Positions 32,546 to 44,087 of a stretch of DNA of 64,000 bases are shown here, piece by piece (the first letter of the stretch is position 1; each line of letters opens with the position of its first letter). A model generated the notes under the pieces. The model saw only the letters and a program-made list of their open reading frames with translations, did no database searches and was not told the DNA's origin. The stretch comes from Ceratopteris richardii. Lineage: Eukaryota; Streptophyta; Polypodiopsida; Polypodiales; Pteridaceae. Location of the stretch: NCBI GenBank assembly GCA_020310875.1, contig CM035412.1, positions 133,654,773 through 133,718,772 of the forward strand, in the 5' to 3' direction. The translations under genes were made by a program, and so were the position numbers.

Positions 32546-34383
32546 ATACATTTTGCATGTGACAATTGAAAGAACTTGGAGAAGCTTGTAGAAGGTAGAA
32601 AAATGCGTTTCGAAGTGACGAAGTTTGGTCTAGCCAACCGGCACAAGACCAGCCCTTGAGCTTATGGAGAATCAAATAGACCTTATAAGCATGTGATAAG
32701 TTCAAAGAAACACACTATGTACTTTGGAGCATCAAGGAGAATGAGTTGATACAAAATAGATAGGTTCGCGGGTCGACTAGCTCAAAAACTTACTATCTGT
32801 GGAAGAGACAATGAACTTCAAATGGCCATAGCGACCAGCGTGATTACAATTAGAAAAAATCCTTTTATGGGAGTCATACACATAGGGTTGAGTGTATATA
32901 ATGCACAAAATTATAAAGAGTAAGCAAAATATGCTATAGTAATGAATGCGACATTCACCGATGGTACTTCCTATTTTTCAGGAATACATAGAGATTGACC
33001 CTGAGATAGGAAAACTCAGATTTCTCTCAATCTACTGAACCAAATGCTATGAAAATTTATATACATAAACTAGACACGGATAAATTTCCCATGAGCCATC
33101 ACTCATTGAATTTGGAGCTCTGGAGAGAGAGAGCAACAGCCTCTGCAAGATTACTATTGGTGAAGAAGATGATGCAGAGAATTGAAGGAGCAAGACAATG
33201 ATGGTCACAAGTGTATGTATATTGCTTCCATGTAATGTACAGGTGATTTCAAGTCTTTATATAGACTCTAGGAGTGTTCCACGACTTCTACAAGAGAAAT
33301 TTGAATTCAAATGAAGGTGGGAATGGTTGTTGGAGGGAATGAATTCACTTTCCTACAATCTAGGAAAAGTGAAGATCTAGTTTGATCTACTTTTAGGTGA
33401 TTGATTGCTTGATTGAATGCAACTTCAACGACCACAAATTCGTGGGATTTGGGCTCTATCTTTCTTTTTTTACATGTGTAAAGCCCAATGCTTTTACAAC
33501 GGTAAATGAACCATCAAAAAATCTCTCAAAAAATACAATAAATGAGCATAAGAAAAAGAACTCTCCAATGGATATTCTTTCGACGTGATAGCCTTTGATG
33601 TAGATCAAATACACCTCAAGATTAGTGTAAGCTTTATGTTCCAACAACAATGATTTCTCATCATGTTGCATCTTGCACTAGTTACATTCATCAATTTTAG
33701 ACATCTATAATTATGTACCCTTTAATTTGTTTTGCATACCTATGGATACATAGCAAACATTTTGTATGCAAGAATGATTATTCAACATGTTGCATCTCTA
33801 TGTAGTAATCCAATGATAGCATGTCATAATTATTTGTGGTTGTTTAGAGTGGGAAGTTGTGTACATCGGTCCCATCTCGATGAATGAATCTAGAGACATT
33901 TCCTATTTATTGATAGGAAATAGAGAAGATTGATTTTTGCAAAGATAAATTCAACTCATGAAATTAGAGACTTGGGATAGGAAGACTTAGGACCACAATC
34001 ATGTGTCATATGATTATCTGGATATTTTGGTGTTTCCTTTTCACTCATGAATGTTTCTACATGGTGGTTTCTAAGATAATATTCTATTTTTTTTGTGAGA
34101 TCTTAATAAGCACAATTATTTTGTATTTGGTGCGCATGCAAAGCGCTACCATGGTATTTCATGTACAATGTTTTGCTATCCAAGAGAATGAGTTATCTTA
34201 TTTAGAAAAAGTGTTTTGCATTCTTCTTTAATAAAAATAAGTTTATATATTTTTGAACTTTTTTACAATGTAAAAATATTTTCTTTTCTTTTAACTACTC
34301 ATGATGTTAACTTGTCTTGCTCTTTATGAATCACAAAAAATTGGAAGCATTTCAAATGATTATCGTCATGAGAAGGTTTCAAT
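32546..34383. other. AT-rich unassigned DNA
   Basis: No open frame longer than about 76 codons and no recognisable protein. About 32,570-33,655 separates the third and fourth copies of the 105-bp repeat and may itself be an insertion, but I could not find terminal repeats for it. Confidence 0.4.
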
Positions 34384-34877
34384 TGTTGGCATTATAGGGA
34401 TATTTCCCTAATTGGACCCAAAAGGTCATAATATAATTTTTGTATTGTGTATTCCTAGAGTTTCCACTACTCTCATCTCGCGTGTTGTAGAGAGCGGATA
34501 CACTATTAAGTGTATTGGCTTTTTTTGAGGCTACACCCTCTTGTATAGGTTTAGTCTTGGATATGTGTAGGTATCCAAGTTCAAGCAAAATTTATAGTAC
34601 TCTCTTTTTTCATGATGAAGAGAGTAATTATAGTCTTTTATGTAATAGATTCTTCATGAGGCTACACCCTCATGTAATGGTGTAGCTTTGGATATGTGTG
34701 AAAATTCTCATAATCTATTGCAGAATGCATCCTTCGGGGTATAATGCCCCTAAAGATCAGACCCGGAATGTTTGGCTACAACAAGCTTTCACTCGACAAG
34801 CTTTGGATAAACCTTCTATCCACAACACATAAGTGAGTGTATATATTCATTGAGAACAACATGAAGCAATATGCACG
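34384..34877. other. Unassigned region with a duplicated block
   Basis: The start TGTTGGCATTATAGGG looks like an LTR end, but no matching target duplication was found. Two related blocks of about 140 bp carry GAGGCTACACCCTC and TTGGATATGTGTG (34,460-34,570 and 34,600-34,700). Weak candidate for a solo LTR. Confidence 0.3.
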
Positions 34878-35895
34878 TGTTGGGGGATTCTTGGAAAAGA
34901 AGGGATTTGAGTGTTTGTAGGAGAAAAGGGAAGACAAGAAGAAGAATACACACTGGAAGCCTCTGTTGAGTGATTATAACAAGACAAATACAATGTTGAA
35001 GCACAATACAATCCAATGCTTCTGTGCAAAATCGCACAGAGTACTCAATTAAAAAATACCAAATACCCAAGGGACTTGTTCTCGTCGGCCTCCTCTGCAC
35101 CAAACCTCCACCTTCTCAAAGCCTGCACTTGTGCACACCTTGCACCAAGCTTCCACTAAGGGGGAGGGATGGGTACCTTCTGTCGGCACGTGCACACTTC
35201 AATAAGACCTTGGGATCCTTGGGGGACTAGCTTAGCACTTCTCTGCACACTTCCTTGGTCACTCTTCATGCACATCTTGCACTTCACTTCTCTGCATCGC
35301 ACATTGTGTGTCTCTTCACTTCTCTCTCTTGCCTTGCTTAGGCTATGCTCCTCTTGCTTACACTTAGAATGGTCCAAGAATAGTCCTTGCTTTGATTTGA
35401 GTGTCGATTCATGTACGCTCCTAACTGCAAGAATATCTTGGTGCTCACTTTCATGTCCCAAGATTGTCTTCACAAGTGGCAGCCAACGAATCCTTGTTTT
35501 GTCCTATAGTGACTTTAGACTAAAACAAAACTTTTAATTGGGGGCGGGGGGCATACTTTCACTTCTGTGTACACTGTCGCTTCACATACCTTGACATTTC
35601 CCTTTAAGTCTTCACTTTTACACATAAGGGAGGGTTCACGTGAACCTTCCAAAACACTTTTAAAAACACTTTGAACTTTAGGGAAATTAGAGAAATACCT
35701 CTGCAACCTGCAACCCACTTTCTCCAATTTACCCTTTGTGGACAATTAATGGCGCACTACCTGTGCACCTTGTCACATGTACTTCGAACACTTTGACTTT
35801 GCACCTGTTGAATTTGACCTTGACCTTGTTGACTTTGACCAATTTGACTTTGACTATAGTTGACTTTGACCAATATGACTTTTATGGATTCAACA
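34878..35895 (-). mobile_element. Possible LTR with TTGACY cluster
   Basis: Plus-strand ends TGTTGGGGGATTC and GGATTCAACA give TGTTG...CAACA termini about 1,018 bp apart. Just outside the right end the minus strand reads TTAGGTGGTGGGCAAC, a purine-rich stretch that could be a polypurine tract, which would make this the 3' LTR of a minus-strand element. No partner LTR or coding region was seen, so the call is tentative. Confidence 0.4.
35792..35871. promoter_or_regulatory. Cluster of nine TTGACY (W-box-like) motifs
   Basis: TTGACT or TTGACC occurs nine times in 80 bp, mostly as TTTGACTTTGACC-type pairs. TTGACY is the core bound by plant WRKY factors. It could equally be a simple repeat; no function is shown here. 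Confidence 0.5.
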
Positions 35896-36775
35896 GTTGC
35901 CCACCACCTAATGTGCTCTCTGTCCCGGAGAGCTACAATCAAAACTCTGAGCATAGATTACACCAGTATTCTTCTCCTACAACATCTACAAAAGGACACT
36001 TGAGCAGCTACCAAGTCCACCAGGAGTAGCAGAGAAGAAGCACCAGAGAAGAACCCAAAAGTGGAATTGTTGCAAGGAAAAAAGCAAAGGAGAGCAATTG
36101 GAGGGTAGATAGAGGGGTAAGGGAGGGCAGAGGGGGCTCAAATGGATAGGGCAAGGAGGGGTAAGGATGTGGCTGGGCAGAAGGGTAAGGGGGGGTTGAG
36201 GGAGTAGGATTATGGGGTCTGGAGAGGGGCAAAATGATCAACAGGAGAGCTACAAAGGGGGCATATGGTAAACTGTGAAAAATAAGGTAAAACAAAGTGA
36301 GAAGAGACCATTTGGACCATTTAGATCAATAAAAACATTTGATAAAGGGGCTCAAAACTTGTGGCTTTTGACCAAAAGTCAGAGAAAAGGTGGGATTTTG
36401 GAAAATTAAATGCAAAAAATGAATCCAAAGGTGCCAAAATACATGAAAATGACCCCACTTTTGAAAAAAATGGCCATCCGAGGCACGATCTAAAGCCAAA
36501 AGTGTTTGAGCCATAAAAATAAAAAATATATATTTTTGAAATAAAATAAACAAATAATAAAAAAATATATTAAAAAAATTGTCTTCATCTTTATATTTCT
36601 TCCTTTTTTTTAAGGTAAACATGAACGCTCAAGGCCATGAAAAAAATGAAAAACAATATTAAATAAATAAAAAATAAAATAATAAATAAAAAATAAAATA
36701 ATAATAAAAAAATAAACACAAAAAGAAAAAGAAAACAATAAAACAATTAAAATAAAAAAAAAAGAAAAAAAAAAG
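35896..36775. other. Non-coding, low-complexity flank
   Basis: Purine-rich and A-rich sequence without supported genes. The plus strand is rich in GGGTAAGG and AATAAAA-like runs from 36,100 on. Confidence 0.5.
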
Positions 36776-36957
36776 AAAAGGGGAGGGGGGAGGGGAGAAA
36801 GAGAGGGGGGGGGGAGCTGCGGCTGGGGGGGGGGGGGGGAGGGGGAGGGGGCGGGAGGGGGGGGGGGAGGGGGAAGGGGCGGGGAGGAGGGGGCGGGAGG
36901 GGGGGGGGGGAGGGGGAGGGGGGGGGGGAGAGAGGGAAAGAGAGGGGGGGGGGGGGA
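36776..36957. repeat. Extreme G-rich purine tract
   Basis: About 180 bases of almost pure G with scattered A and a few C (for example GGGGGAGGGGGCGGGAGG), flanked by A-rich sequence on the left and a run of about 17 T on the right. The opposite strand gives poly-proline frames, which are composition artefacts. Confidence 0.9.
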
Positions 36958-37334
36958 GGTTTTTTTTTTTTTTTTTTGAAGTAATCCGAAAAAGCCAAGG
37001 GGGGCTTTTTTTTTTTTGGAAATCCCCAAAATGTGAGAAAAACCCAGAAAAAATCCCAAAAAATTGCAAAAGAAATCCAAAAAAATCACAATCCTTTTAG
37101 AAAAAAATTTCTATATTTTTAGGGTAATTTTTTCACACAAAACCATAGACAGCTTCCTTTATGCCTCCTATTTGGCAAGAAAATGAGGTTAGAAAAGGAT
37201 AAAAAATGCTAGAAAAATTCTAAAAAATGCTGAAAATTTCCCAAAAATTCCTAGAAAATGTACTTTTGCAGAGGTTATGAAATGCCTTCTAATTTTGCTA
37301 AAAATTCAAGGAACAAGCATGAAATGGATAAAGA
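36958..37334. other. AT-rich spacer left of Copia-c
   Basis: Homopolymer-rich, with repeated short phrases such as AAAAATTCTAAAAAATGC. No gene. AAAGA at 37,330-37,334 would be the left target duplication of Copia-c; the other side is outside the window. Confidence 0.5.
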
Positions 37335-37578
37335 TGTTGGAGATAGATGTCTGCGGAAGCACGCGAACAGCACAAGGAAGAAGAAGAAGCTTAGAGCACA
37401 AACACACAATACTGAATGTATCACTAGAGAATGTACAAAGATAAGTAGCCCATTAGGGCAATAGGCGTATATACAAGCGAGGGGAAAAAAACCTCCTAAA
37501 GAGGGAAAAAAGTGCCCCGGTGGTCCTAGTGTGTTCACACACATCACTACCTAAATATATCAACAAATCCCCCCTGGG
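37335..37578 (-). repeat. Copia-c 3' LTR and polypurine tract
   Basis: LTR at 37,335-37,565 (231 bp), plus-strand TGTTGGAGATAG to ATATATCAACA. The minus strand just inside reads CCCAGGGGGGATT, a clear polypurine tract (about 37,566-37,578). Confidence 0.9.
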
Positions 37579-37639
37579 AGTGATGCGGTGAACAAGGAGC
37601 TGCCACTCATGTATAAGGAAGTGCCAAGCTATGTGGAAA

Positions 37640-39151
37640 TCACTCCACAAAAGGAAGTAAGCCCAAAGCTTTGCGGAAAGCTTCAAACTTCTCCCTAGGC
37701 AGAGCCTTCGTGAAAAGGTCTGCAATGTTCTCGTGCATGGGCACATATGCCAAGCTGATCTCCCCAGTAGAGAACCTCTCCTTGACATAGTGATAATGCA
37801 CCTCAATGTGCTTAGTGCGAGCATGGAACACAGGGTTCCTCGCAACTGTCAATGCACTCTCACTGTCAGTGAAGATGGTGGTGGCAGAAGACTGGCCAAC
37901 ACCCAAATCAGCCATAAAGCGTCTAAGCCACACACACTCAACAGTTGCTGTGAAAGGTGCCCTATACTCAGCCTCACAACTGGAAGTGGCCACAGTAGGC
38001 TGCTTCTTGCTCAACCAAGATATACATGAGCTACCAAGCATGAAGCAAAAACCACTGGTGGACACACGAGTGTCGTAGCAATCAGCCCAATCTGAGTCAG
38101 AAAAAGCATGCAAATCTAGTGGTAGTGATCCCCCCTTGGGATAAAACAACCCAAGTAACCGAGTACCACTCAAGTAGCGAAAGATGCGCTTAACCGCCTT
38201 CCAATGCGTGACTCCTGGGCAATGCATAAACCTGCTCATCTGTGAGACAGCAAACTGAATATCTGGCCGAGTAATGCATAAGTAAATCAAGCATCCAATA
38301 GCCTGCTGATAGAGAACAACATCAAATGCATCTCCAGCATCATGAAGACTCAATCGTAAACTTGTCTCCATAGGAGTGGCAATAGGCTTACAGTCTTCAA
38401 GGCCAAAACGGTGCAATAATGTGTCAATAAATTTTGTTTGACACAAAGCCATTCCACCATCAACTTGCATAAACTGAATGCCCAAATAGTGATGCAAATG
38501 CCCCAAATCAGACATCTCAAATGAGGCATGCAAATCAGCAATATGCTTCTCAATAGGACCAGTGAGCAGCATGTCGTCAACATAGACAACAATGATCAGA
38601 AGCACATCATTAGCACGCTTAACATATAAGGTGCTTTCAGTTGGACTGTTCACAAAACCATGTGCAACTAGATAGGCATGTATCTTCTCATACCAAGCAT
38701 GTGGTGCTTCCTTTAAACCATATAATGCCTTCTTTAACCTGCACACCTGGTTTTCATGCCCTTTCTGCACAAAGCCACGGGGCTGAAAAACATACACTTC
38801 TTCATGCAAGTCACCATTCAGAAATGTTGTTTTAATGTCCAACTGATGTACATTCCAACCATGATGGGATGCAAGTGCACAAATGCTCCGAACAGTAGTC
38901 ATACGGCATGTAGGTGCAAAGGCCTCATCAAAATCAATGCCTCTTTCCTGTGCATAACCCTTTGCAACAAGCCTAGCCTTATATCTGTCAACTGTACCAT
39001 CAGGTTTATGCTTCAGCTTGTATACCCACTTAGTGCCAATGGCCTTCTTGCTAGGAGGCAAGTCACATAAAGACCATGTACCATTCTTCATTATAGCATC
39101 ATATTCAGATTGCATGGCAGCCATCCAATTTTCTGAATTCTGTGCTTCATC
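37640..39151 (-). CDS. pol: Copia-c pol C-terminal half: RT and RNase H, open
   Basis: A continuous minus-strand frame of about 500 codons. RT begins NSENWMAAMQSEYDAIMK; motifs GTKWVYKLK, VHQLDIKTTFLNGDL, LYGLKEAPHAWY and the active-site YVDD are intact. RNase H has SDSDWADCYDTR, SSCEAEYRA, DSESALTVARNPV and HARTKHIEVHYHYV, and the natural end is ALPREKFEAFRKALGLL. No stop or shift is seen, so this is the youngest of the three family copies. The N-terminal side is interrupted at 39,151 by Gypsy-D and continues in frame at 45,681; the few codons right of 39,151 belong to the Gypsy-D LTR. Confidence 0.93.
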   Translation of the reverse strand, partial: DEAQNSENWMAAMQSEYDAIMKNGTWSLCDLPPSKKAIGTKWVYKLKHKPDGTVDRYKARLVAKGYAQERGIDFDEAFAPTCRMTTVRSICALASHHGWNVHQLDIKTTFLNGDLHEEVYVFQPRGFVQKGHENQVCRLKKALYGLKEAPHAWYEKIHAYLVAHGFVNSPTESTLYVKRANDVLLIIVVYVDDMLLTGPIEKHIADLHASFEMSDLGHLHHYLGIQFMQVDGGMALCQTKFIDTLLHRFGLEDCKPIATPMETSLRLSLHDAGDAFDVVLYQQAIGCLIYLCITRPDIQFAVSQMSRFMHCPGVTHWKAVKRIFRYLSGTRLLGLFYPKGGSLPLDLHAFSDSDWADCYDTRVSTSGFCFMLGSSCISWLSKKQPTVATSSCEAEYRAPFTATVECVWLRRFMADLGVGQSSATTIFTDSESALTVARNPVFHARTKHIEVHYHYVKERFSTGEISLAYVPMHENIADLFTKALPREKFEAFRKALGLLPFVE

Positions 39152-39395
39152 TGTCAGACATTGGTCTACAGAGACCATTCCATGTGTGTGGGACGAGGGC
39201 TAGTTAGCCAAGGTCCTAAGCTCGGGGGTATATCCTAAGGTATTTGATGGTTAGTGGGGATGAGCGTTGCATGCTGGCCACATGGCGACGCTAGAACATT
39301 CCAGATCATTGCTATTTTAGATACAAGACGATATAAAAGGATGGGAGGAGAGTGGCACACACATCATTTGTAAGTTTCTTGAGAAAAGCCTCACA
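39152..39395 (+). repeat. Gypsy-D 5' LTR
   Basis: 244 bp. TATAAAA at 39,332-39,338 is a core promoter candidate; the 3' LTR has ATATCAAA at the same place. Confidence 0.95.
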
Positions 39396-39397
39396 CT

Positions 39398-39409
39398 TGG
39401 TATCAGAGC
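39398..39409 (+). other. Gypsy-D primer-binding site (initiator Met tRNA)
   Basis: TGGTATCAGAGC two bases after the LTR end. Confidence 0.92.
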
Positions 39410-40792
39410 AGGATTGTTTTTAGCTAATTTTAGAGAAGCACTTGCGTGGTTGTTGAAAGTTCATGCATGTTTGTTTTCGTTGGCTGCGAGCGTTTCTGGA
39501 GGTGGTGTTTGTAGCGGTCGTCGTCTGGTTGAAGGAGCCATGCCATCGGAGTTGGGGCAGAGAGGCAGGAGCTTTTCTCCATAGAAACCTCCTTTTGGTC
39601 TTTCGGTCCAGGAAAAGTTGGATCACTTCCTGTCACCAGACGCCGCTGGGGTCAGAGCCAATAGGCGCACTAATGTACTGTAAGTCCTGATGCGTAGAAT
39701 TCTCTCTGGAATTCGCGGGACTCAGCGTTCAAAATTTGGTTTTTTTTTATTCTATATTGTGCAGAACACTCTGTTCACTGCTCCACAGAGAAGCGACTCA
39801 GTGTTTGCTTGGTTCTCAGCGTACAGAAGCCGACCCCTATGTACTTTCTTGGAGTTTATCAGTGCATGTGGGATATCGTACTACCTGCGCACATTCTTTT
39901 CTCTCATGCGAAATTTCTTTGAAGGTCATAGCAAAGAGCTTACTATTTAGAAATTTGGAGTTATCAAAACCTCACCAAAATAGCTAAATTGGTCATAACT
40001 TGGGCAAATCATATCCAAATTTGGAGTTCTTGGGCTTATTTGAAAGCTCTCTCAGAGATCGTTCCAGGGAGTGGCTATAAGCCATACTTTGGGTTCAGAT
40101 ATTTCCTGCGATAGAGGTTAGAAGTGGATTGTTCTTCATCGAGCACCTTCAACAAAGCATTTCTTGAAGACTTTTGCGATCTACGAACCAAAGGGAGTCG
40201 ATAGTCTACCCATAGTTCTTCAATTGGACATTCCAAGAATATCAAAGAAAATTGAAGATAAGTATTTAGTCAATATTTGGTTGGTTATTATCTTGATTGT
40301 GCATATTAGAACTATTTTTGCATTACGCGTAGGATGATGTGAGTAGAGCGTAAATAGAGAATTATGTTCGATACTTGAGCTTTTCTTACAGGTGGTAAGT
40401 ATCGGCAGGTATCGACAAGAGAAATATTTTGATTGAGGGCCTGTAGCACCCAACAACATATTTGGAAAAGTTTTCTATTGCAGGTGTTCGTCGAGAAGAT
40501 AAAAAGAATAGATCGTGCCTGCCAGCACATGATTTATGCTTGACGGTTGTTATTTTCTTCGAAATTATTTCGGATTTCATAGTGACGCCGTTAGGCTGCC
40601 GAAATTTCTAAAATATTAGCATGCATGTGCATCAAAGTTTAGAAAGTATATTAAAGTTTCTTTCTATTGTCTTTTTCTATTTAGCAAAAGCTTTGACTGG
40701 TTCTTTTTCCGCTTGCCAGTAGTCATTACGTTTGTTTAGTCTTAAAAAAAAAAAAGAAAACCAAAAAGAAAAAAAAACGTTTCTTGCCTAGC
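39410..40792 (+). other. Gypsy-D leader
   Basis: About 1.4 kb without supported coding. It has short frames only and an A-rich stretch (40,741-40,778) just before the gag start. Confidence 0.8.
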
Positions 40793-41755
40793 ATGGAACC
40801 CGAACCTTCATCACCTGTTAGGACAGAATCCATTATGCCTGAACCTCCAATTGATCCCATTCAAGCTATGAACAATAGAATTTCATCCTTAGAAAGTTCT
40901 CTTCATGATATCTTGGAACACATGCATGGTTCTAAGAAAGAAGAAGAGCCGCTTGATTTTGACCTGCCAAAGATGGAGGTAGATGCTCTAGATGAGCATC
41001 AAAATTCAAAAGTCCTTAAAGATAGCGTTTTAGTTAGAGAAGCCAGATGGCAGCTTAAGGATCTTAAGCCGCCAAGATATCATGGCTCAATTAGCACTAG
41101 GACTGCTGACGCGGTTGAGCAGTGGCTCAGCAAGTGGGAACAGTGTTTCCGTCTGTGTCATATCACTAATGATAGGCACAAGATTCAGCAGGCCACTTAT
41201 AATCTTATGGATGTCGCACATAGGTGGTGGCGTAAGATAGAGCAGGATAAGAAAGAGCCCACGACATGGGATCAATTCAAGATCCTGTTTTATAACAATT
41301 TTGTACCACCTGATGAGAGGTCTAGAGCACTAGACACCTGGTTCTTCATCAATCAAAAGAATCAATCAGTTCAGGAATATGCAGATCGGTATAGAGAGGT
41401 ACTTCTTAAGGTACGTGATACCATTCGAGAGTTTCTTCAAGTCCACAAGTTTGTCTTGGGACTCAGAGAAACTATCCGACCTTTAGTGAGAAAGGAGCGG
41501 TGCCAGTCTTTAGCACACGCCACAGAGATGGCCTTGGTTTATGAGGATGGCCACAGGATCACAAGTTCCCAGGGCCAGAGATCCCCATGGACTAGGGTTA
41601 GCCGACCTTTCCATGCTTCGACTCCTGGTTCGGGCAGTGCACAGCCTTCTAGGGAGGCTAAGCAGGTGCACATGATCCAGACAGTCTCAGGAGGAAAGAG
41701 AAAAGTGTCTGCTCTGGCTGAGAGGGCATATAACCGATCTATTCTTACCCCTTAG
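40793..41755 (+). pseudogene. gag: Gypsy-D gag
   Basis: The first ATG is at 40,793 (MEPEPSSPVRTES). The capsid domain is seen in LKPPRYHGSI, EQWLSKWEQCFRLCH, RWWRKIEQDKKEPTTWDQF, LFYNNFVPPDERSRA and NQSVQEYADRYREVLLK. The first in-frame stop (TAG, 41,753-41,755) is followed in the same frame by a broken zinc knuckle (LGQHLYKDCPKKKK) and more stops near 41,790 and 41,996 before the protease. Full gag is therefore longer than the open part. Confidence 0.9.
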
Positions 41756-42602
41756 CAGAAAGAGAAGGCAATGAAAGAGGGTTTGTTCTAGGGATGCTTA
41801 GGACAACACTTATATAAGGATTGTCCTAAAAAGAAAAAGATAGCAGCCACCATAGTCATAAATCCGACTCAGGCAAGGGGTGGGAGTGACGATGAATTTG
41901 GGGATCCCCCATCTCCGTTATCATCTCCCATAGTGGCCATGACGGTCACTAAGAAGGTTCCGACTGTGCCAGATGTGGTGCTTTCGCTAGTGGCATAGAA
42001 AGGATACTGATTCCCAGATACTGAGCTTATTGTTATGAGAGGAGTCGTGGCATGGCAGCCTATCAAGGTACTCTTCAACACAGGTTCGACTCATAATGTT
42101 ATTAGTTCCCGATTAGTCAAGAGATTATGCTTAGATACGGTACAGTCAGATTATACTTATACCGTAGAGCTAGCTCATGGGAAGGGAACTGAGACTTGGG
42201 ATAGACGAGTAGTTGATCTTCCTATTCAGATCCAGTCTTATGAGGATAGATTGGACTTTGAGATAGTGAGATTGGCTCGTTTTGACATAGTTCTTAGTAA
42301 GAAGTGGCATGCGAGGAAGAAACCAGTCATTGATTTTGCTTCGCATGTGTATCAGTTTGAGCATGAGGGAAGGAGATTACTGATCCGTGGAGAACCAGAT
42401 CTCCAAGAGACGCGATTGGTGACTGCTACCAAGTTGCTCAAAATTGATTGTAAGTATATCTATTTTCTTTATTTCATGTATTTGTCGTATGTTGAGATGG
42501 ATTCATGCAGTCATGGAGACTCTAGTTGGAATGCTCCAGCACTTTCAGCTAAAGTGAGAGCAGAATTCCAAGAGTTGTTTTTTAAAGGAATTAACATCAG
42601 GT
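41756..42602 (+). pseudogene. pol: Gypsy-D protease, catalytic Asp lost
   Basis: In the gag frame, after stops, IKVLFNTGSTHNVIS is the aspartic protease active site with N in place of the catalytic D (DTG expected), a G-to-A change. KKWHARKKPVIDF near 42,300 corresponds to the second conserved region. At about 42,577 a run of six T precedes the switch to the RT frame; either an indel or an old slippage site. Confidence 0.88.
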
Positions 42603-44087
42603 TTGCCTCCTTGCAGGAATATAGAGCATAGAATCGAATTGGTACCAGGAGCGAGTCTGACCGCTCGACCACCATTTCGAATGAGTTTGCAAGAGGAAAA
42701 TGAAGTCCGCAAGGTTGTGGACGAGTATCTTCAAAAAGGGCTGATTAGACCCAGCTATTCACCCTTTGCCGCTCCAGTTCTTCTTGTGAAGAAGAAGGAT
42801 GGATCTTATAGGATGTGTGTCGACTATCGAGCACTCAATAAGATCACGATTAGACATAGATATCCTATGCCTCAGATTGATGATCTTTTAGATGCTCTAG
42901 GTGGAGCCATTGTATTTAGTAAGATAGATTTAAAGAGTGGCTATCATCAGATTAGAGTAAAAGATCATGATGTACATAAGACAGCTTTCAGGACCCGTTT
43001 TGGTCATTATGAGTATTTGGTCATGCCTTTTGGTTTGACAAATGCTCCAGCTACATTTATGATGTTAATGAGTGATATTTTAAGACCTTTCATAGGAAAG
43101 TGTGTTGTTGATTTCGTGGATGATTTGCTAGTGTATAGTACGACTGTGCATGAGCATGAAAATCATTTAAGGTTTGTGTTGAATATTTTAAAAGAAAATA
43201 AGCTGTATGTAAATCCAGAGAAGACACAGTTGTTTCTTCCGAGGATAGACTATCTAGGGCATGTGATTTCAGCCGATGGGGTTCAGATGGATCCCAAGAA
43301 GGTATCAGTTATTTTAGCATGGCCTACTCCTCAAGATGAGGGGCAGTTACGGTCATTCTTAGGACTTTCCGATTTCTATCGGAAATTCATCTCTTCATAT
43401 TCACCGATAGCAACAGCTATGACGAACTTGCTTCAAGGAAAAATTCCATTTGCATGGAAGCAAGAGCAGCAAGAGAGTTTTGATACTCTAAAACAAGCTG
43501 TTTCAGAGGCTCCTATACTCAAAGTGGTGGATCCTCAGAAACCATTTGAGTTAGAGACCGATGCTAGCGACACAGCCATAGGCGCAGTCTTGAGTGAAGA
43601 TGGCAAGCCAATAGCTTTTGAAAGTAAGAAGTTAAGTAGTGCACAACGCAACTGGCCTGTGCATGAACAAGAATTGTATGCGGTGGTGCATGCACTTAAA
43701 GTTTGGAGACACTATCTTTATGGTGCAGACTTTAAGGTATTCATAGATCATCATACACTCAAGTATTTTTGTAGTCAGCCAGATCTTCGAGGCCGACAGG
43801 CTCGTTGGGCTGAGCTCATGCAAGAATTTCATATGGAAATCTTGTATAGAAGAGGCAAAGAAAATATAGTAGCTGATGCATTATCTCGTATAATGTATCA
43901 AATGAGCTTTACAGTTTTAGAAAGCTCATTGCTTCAAGCAATCAAGGAAGCACAGGTGGAAGATCCACATTTGTTACAGATAGTTCGAGCCATTAGTAAT
44001 GACTCTATTTTAGGAGACGGGATAGTTCTAGCTGTTTCTTCTTCTACGAAAGCAAACAAGTCCATTCTGTATTCCAATTTCTTATAG
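42603..44087 (+). pseudogene. pol: Gypsy-D RT and RNase H
   Basis: An open 494-codon frame. RT has PFAAPVLLVKKKDGSYRMCVD, YPMPQIDDLLD, FSKIDLKSGYHQIRV, FGLTNAPATF and an active site FVDD (YxDD expected; F at the first position is conservative). RNase H shows DASDTAIGAV, EQELYAVVHAL, IDHHTLKYF and IVADALSR, so its acidic residues are kept. TAG at 44,085-44,087 ends the frame, but the integrase follows in the same frame. Confidence 0.92.

Noticed and set aside
34384-34783. Solo LTR starting TGTTGGCATTATAGGG
   Set aside because: No matching 5-bp target duplication or second copy found; left as unassigned.
36610-37089. Proline-rich minus-strand frames
   Set aside because: Translation of the G-rich tract in three frames; composition artefact.
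42570-42600. Programmed frameshift between Gypsy-D protease and RT
   Set aside because: The T-run does not form a good in-frame slippery heptamer and the copy is full of other lesions; a simple indel is more likely.
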